A stretch of DNA of 7,322 nt from CAYWTS01 sp964461265. GTDB taxonomy: Bacteria > Bacteroidota > Ignavibacteria > Tepidaquicellales > OLB5. The stretch covers positions 1 through 7,322 of the forward strand of contig CAYWTS010000066.1 in assembly GCA_964461265.1 (NCBI GenBank). Direction: 5' to 3'. Made by a program: the position numbers and the translations under genes. Below are positions 5,234 through 7,322 of the stretch, piece by piece (the first letter of the stretch is position 1; each line of letters opens with the position of its first letter). Under the pieces are notes generated by a model. It made no database searches, was not told the origin of the DNA, and was given only the letters and a program-made list of their open reading frames with translations.

Positions 5234-6658
5234 TTAAAAGGCTGTTTTAGAGAAAAACATCTCCCGTAATGTTTTGAGAATAATTTTCAGGTCAAAAATC
5301 AGCGACCAGTTTTCGATATAATAAATATCGTGTTCGATACGCTTTTCCAGAGGTGTATCGGTTCCCCTGTAGCCGTTCACCTGTGCCCATCCGGTAATAC
5401 CGCATTTCATCCTGTGGCGTTCGAGATATTTTGGTATTTTATCTTTCATAAGATTAATAAAATATTCACGTTCGGGACGGGGTCCTACAATGCTCATTTC
5501 ACCTTTTAATACATTGAAAAACTGCGGCAGTTCATCCAAAGAATATTTTCTCAGAAATGACCCAATTGATGTAATACGGTTATCGTTCTTGCTAGCAAAA
5601 ACAGCACCTGTATCACGCTCTGCATCCTGAACCATCGAACGGAATTTTATCATGTCAAATTTTTTTCCAGTCATACTTAACCGCTCCTGCTTATAAAATA
5701 CAGGTCCCTTAGAGGTAAGCTTTATCAGTACTGCCAGTGTGATCAGCAATGGTGAAGTTATTAAAAGTATTAATAAGGCAAATACAAAATCAAAAGTGCG
5801 TTTCACGAAACGGTTCCAAATATTCATAGGTATGCCCTTGATGCGAAGCAGCGGTATGCCTTCTATTTCCTGAAGTTTTACCGACGAAGTAATAATTTCA
5901 AGAAAATCGGGAACAATAAGAAACTCAATAATTTCGCCTTCGCATAGTTTCATCATTTCATAGAGTTTTTCATGCTGGCCCGAGGGGAGTGAAACCAGTA
6001 CCGATTCTATGTCATAATCATTTACAATATTCCGGATTTCATAATACGAGCCAAGTAATTTAACATCACCATTAAATTCCGTTTTAATATTTTCTTTATC
6101 GCTTAGTAAGCCGATGATTTTATATCCGGTATAAGGACTGTTCGAAAACGTGCGGCATATATCAAGCGCATTTTCATTGGTCCCGGCTACCACGGCATTC
6201 TTTAAACCAATACCCTTGCTGTAGAAAGTTTTTTCTATTTTTAAAGTGATATATCTGCCCAGGGTTATCAGTATAATAGAGAAAAACCATGTTATGATAA
6301 ATGTTAGCCGTGAGTATGGAAATGTTCTGTAAAAAAATACCAGCCCGAAAGAAAAAAATATACAGAATGAAACCAGACGGACAATAATAAAAAATTCATC
6401 AAAAACGAAAATAACCCGGCGGGGCCTGTACATTTTTCGCGATTGGAAAACCAGGATCCAGATAGGTATTACTATCACAGATAGTATTAAGTACCAGTCA
6501 ATAGGCGGAATACCGTTATTTGCCGGGATATAGTGTTCGAGCGGCGATTTAAACCTGAGCAAATAGGCAAGGATAAACGACAATTCTATGGCTAATGCAT
6601 CCGAAATAATTGTCATTATCGGGACATATGCTTCTGCCAGATGAGACTTTTTAGTCAT
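5234..6658 (-). CDS. Undecaprenyl-phosphate glycosylphosphotransferase (WbaP/WcaJ-type initiating enzyme)
   Basis: This 474-residue protein has the full length of the large polyprenyl glycosylphosphotransferases. These move a sugar-1-phosphate from a nucleotide sugar to undecaprenyl phosphate, the first step of exopolysaccharide, capsule or O-antigen synthesis, at the cytoplasmic face of the membrane. The N-terminal half has about four membrane helices (12-34, 55-71, 87-110, 118-137), then a soluble Rossmann-like CoA-binding-type domain (about 150-255, starting KNAVVAGTNENALDICRTF). The catalytic domain begins at KRTFDF (286-291) with the re-entrant hydrophobic helix LLITSPLLITLAVLIKL, then GPVFYKQER (318-326), KFRSM (338-342), the catalytic Asp-Glu pair D375-E376 in SLDELPQF, VGPRPERE (391-398) and GITGWAQVNGYRG (420-432). 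All expected motifs are intact. The sugar transferred (glucose, galactose or another) cannot be read from sequence. The ATG at 6658 is followed by TKK and gives the normal family N-terminus. Confidence 0.94.
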   Translation of the reverse strand: MTKKSHLAEAYVPIMTIISDALAIELSFILAYLLRFKSPLEHYIPANNGIPPIDWYLILSVIVIPIWILVFQSRKMYRPRRVIFVFDEFFIIVRLVSFCIFFSFGLVFFYRTFPYSRLTFIITWFFSIILITLGRYITLKIEKTFYSKGIGLKNAVVAGTNENALDICRTFSNSPYTGYKIIGLLSDKENIKTEFNGDVKLLGSYYEIRNIVNDYDIESVLVSLPSGQHEKLYEMMKLCEGEIIEFLIVPDFLEIITSSVKLQEIEGIPLLRIKGIPMNIWNRFVKRTFDFVFALLILLITSPLLITLAVLIKLTSKGPVFYKQERLSMTGKKFDMIKFRSMVQDAERDTGAVFASKNDNRITSIGSFLRKYSLDELPQFFNVLKGEMSIVGPRPEREYFINLMKDKIPKYLERHRMKCGITGWAQVNGYRGTDTPLEKRIEHDIYYIENWSLIFDLKIILKTLREMFFSKTAF

Positions 6659-6663
6659 ACTCC

Positions 6664-6671
6664 CAAATATA
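6664..6671 (-). promoter_or_regulatory. TATATTTG -7 box directly before the glycosylphosphotransferase start
   Basis: On the minus strand TATATTTG matches the Bacteroidota -7 consensus TAnnTTTG and is identical to the vapB box. Only five nucleotides separate it from the ATG at 6658, so a transcript from it would be leaderless or nearly so. No good -33 TTTG is seen at the expected spacing, so the call is uncertain. Confidence 0.35.
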
Positions 6672-6738
6672 AAGTATGCTTATTATTTTATATATGATTG
6701 AAATTGTCATCCTAACCGAATAATTTGCATATATAAAA

Positions 6739-7322
6739 ATGAAACATATTAAAATACTGCTTCTTAACGCACTTGATATTTACGGCGGGGGCGAGTTTTT
6801 TGTTTACCAGTTTGCCTCTCTTCTGAAAAAGAAGGGTCATATTGTATGGGTATCCTGCCGTCCCGATAATCCAATCAGATATAAGTGCGAGAAAGCAGGA
6901 ATTGAAGTGTTCACACTTGATTATCCTAGGCATAATAAGCGAAAGCTGATTAGTATTACACGGGTATTAAAAGAACTTGTTATAAAAAACGGCATACAGC
7001 TTGTTCACTCAAACACAAACTATGACCGTACCGTGGGAGCTTTTGCTGCACGCTTAGGCGGGGCTGCACATGTTACAACTAACCATAGCTTCCACTCGAT
7101 ACAGTATAACCTTACACACTGGTTCCGTAACCGTTACCTGACCGACCATTTTATTGTCGACGGGCAGTGCACAAAAGACCTGCTTCTTAAAAGCGATAAG
7201 CTTCTTGACGATAAGATAACTTTAATACATCTTGGTATTGAACCGGTTACGATGAAGCGTGATGAACTTTTAAGGAAAGAAATCAGAAAATTTTTTAATG
7301 TGAAAGATGAAGAATTATTAAT
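6739..7322 (+). CDS. Glycosyltransferase, GT4-like (3' end cut by window edge)
   Basis: An open frame from the ATG at 6739 gives 194 complete codons and is still open at the right edge. The visible part is the N-terminal acceptor-side domain of a GT-B glycosyltransferase: a first beta strand KILLLNALDIY, the glycine loop GGGEFFVYQFASLLKKKGH (16-34), a second strand HIVWVSCRPDNP, LVHSNTNYDR (88-97), TTNHSFHS (113-120), and the hinge ITLIHLGIEP (160-169) that normally precedes the nucleotide-sugar-binding domain. The C-terminal domain with the EX7E motif lies outside the window. It is divergent from the glycosylphosphotransferase gene with an 80-nt gap, so a later step in the same surface polysaccharide pathway is a reasonable inference. 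No signal peptide or Shine-Dalgarno site is present; TATATA lies just before the start. Confidence 0.9.
   Translation, partial: MKHIKILLLNALDIYGGGEFFVYQFASLLKKKGHIVWVSCRPDNPIRYKCEKAGIEVFTLDYPRHNKRKLISITRVLKELVIKNGIQLVHSNTNYDRTVGAFAARLGGAAHVTTNHSFHSIQYNLTHWFRNRYLTDHFIVDGQCTKDLLLKSDKLLDDKITLIHLGIEPVTMKRDELLRKEIRKFFNVKDEELL

Noticed and set aside
6712..6933. Minus-strand open frame of 73 codons upstream of the glycosylphosphotransferase
   Set aside because: It overlaps the convincing GT4 N-terminus on the plus strand and has no recognisable features.
1..7322. CRISPR arrays, tRNA/rRNA genes, insertion sequences or prophage genes
   Set aside because: No regularly spaced repeats, cloverleaf or rRNA motifs, transposases, integrases or structural phage proteins were found on either strand.

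Overview
The window looks like a chromosomal segment from a low-GC, non-photosynthetic member of the Bacteroidota/Ignavibacteriota (FCB) group. This is inferred from three things. Most genes lack a clear Shine-Dalgarno site and start in A-rich leaders (two consecutive genes share the leader ATAACAA-ATG). Promoter boxes of the TAnnTTTG type are present. An intergenic palindromic element resembles dispersed repeats that I recall from Bacteroidota genomes. No phage, insertion sequence, CRISPR array or RNA gene was seen.

Layout. (1) Positions 1-959, minus strand: a tightly packed three-gene unit, vapB-type AbrB antitoxin -> VapC PIN-domain toxin (4-nt ATGA overlap) -> an unrecognised small protein that begins 1 nt after vapC and runs off the left edge. 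A good promoter (TTGACT, 17 nt, TATATTTG) precedes it. (2) 960-1206: divergent AT-rich intergenic region with short palindromes. (3) 1207-1701, plus: YajQ/DUF520 nucleotide-binding protein. (4) 1709-1887: a structured element made of one perfect hairpin followed by a large nested imperfect palindrome, ending 11 nt before the next gene. (5) 1899-4971, plus: a secreted zinc-dependent N-acetylmuramoyl-L-alanine amidase; a 595-residue amidohydrolase-fold protein in which every metal-binding position I can align is substituted, and which carries a long charged tail; and, with a 4-nt GTGA overlap, a small membrane-anchored protein with a probable Ig-like beta domain. (6) 4926-6658, minus: a three-helix membrane protein downstream of a full-length polyprenyl-phosphate glycosylphosphotransferase (WbaP/WcaJ type). 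(7) 6739-7322, plus: the N-terminal part of a family-4-type glycosyltransferase, truncated by the right edge.

How they fit together. The right half is about the cell envelope. The glycosylphosphotransferase would load the first sugar-phosphate onto undecaprenyl phosphate, and the divergent glycosyltransferase is a candidate later step in the same exopolysaccharide or O-antigen pathway. The amidase remodels peptidoglycan. The most unusual item is the apparent pseudoenzyme of the amidohydrolase superfamily coupled to a membrane-anchored partner. Its fold signatures are kept but its chemistry appears lost, suggesting a structural, binding or regulatory role. The left end is a toxin-antitoxin module with a possible third component.
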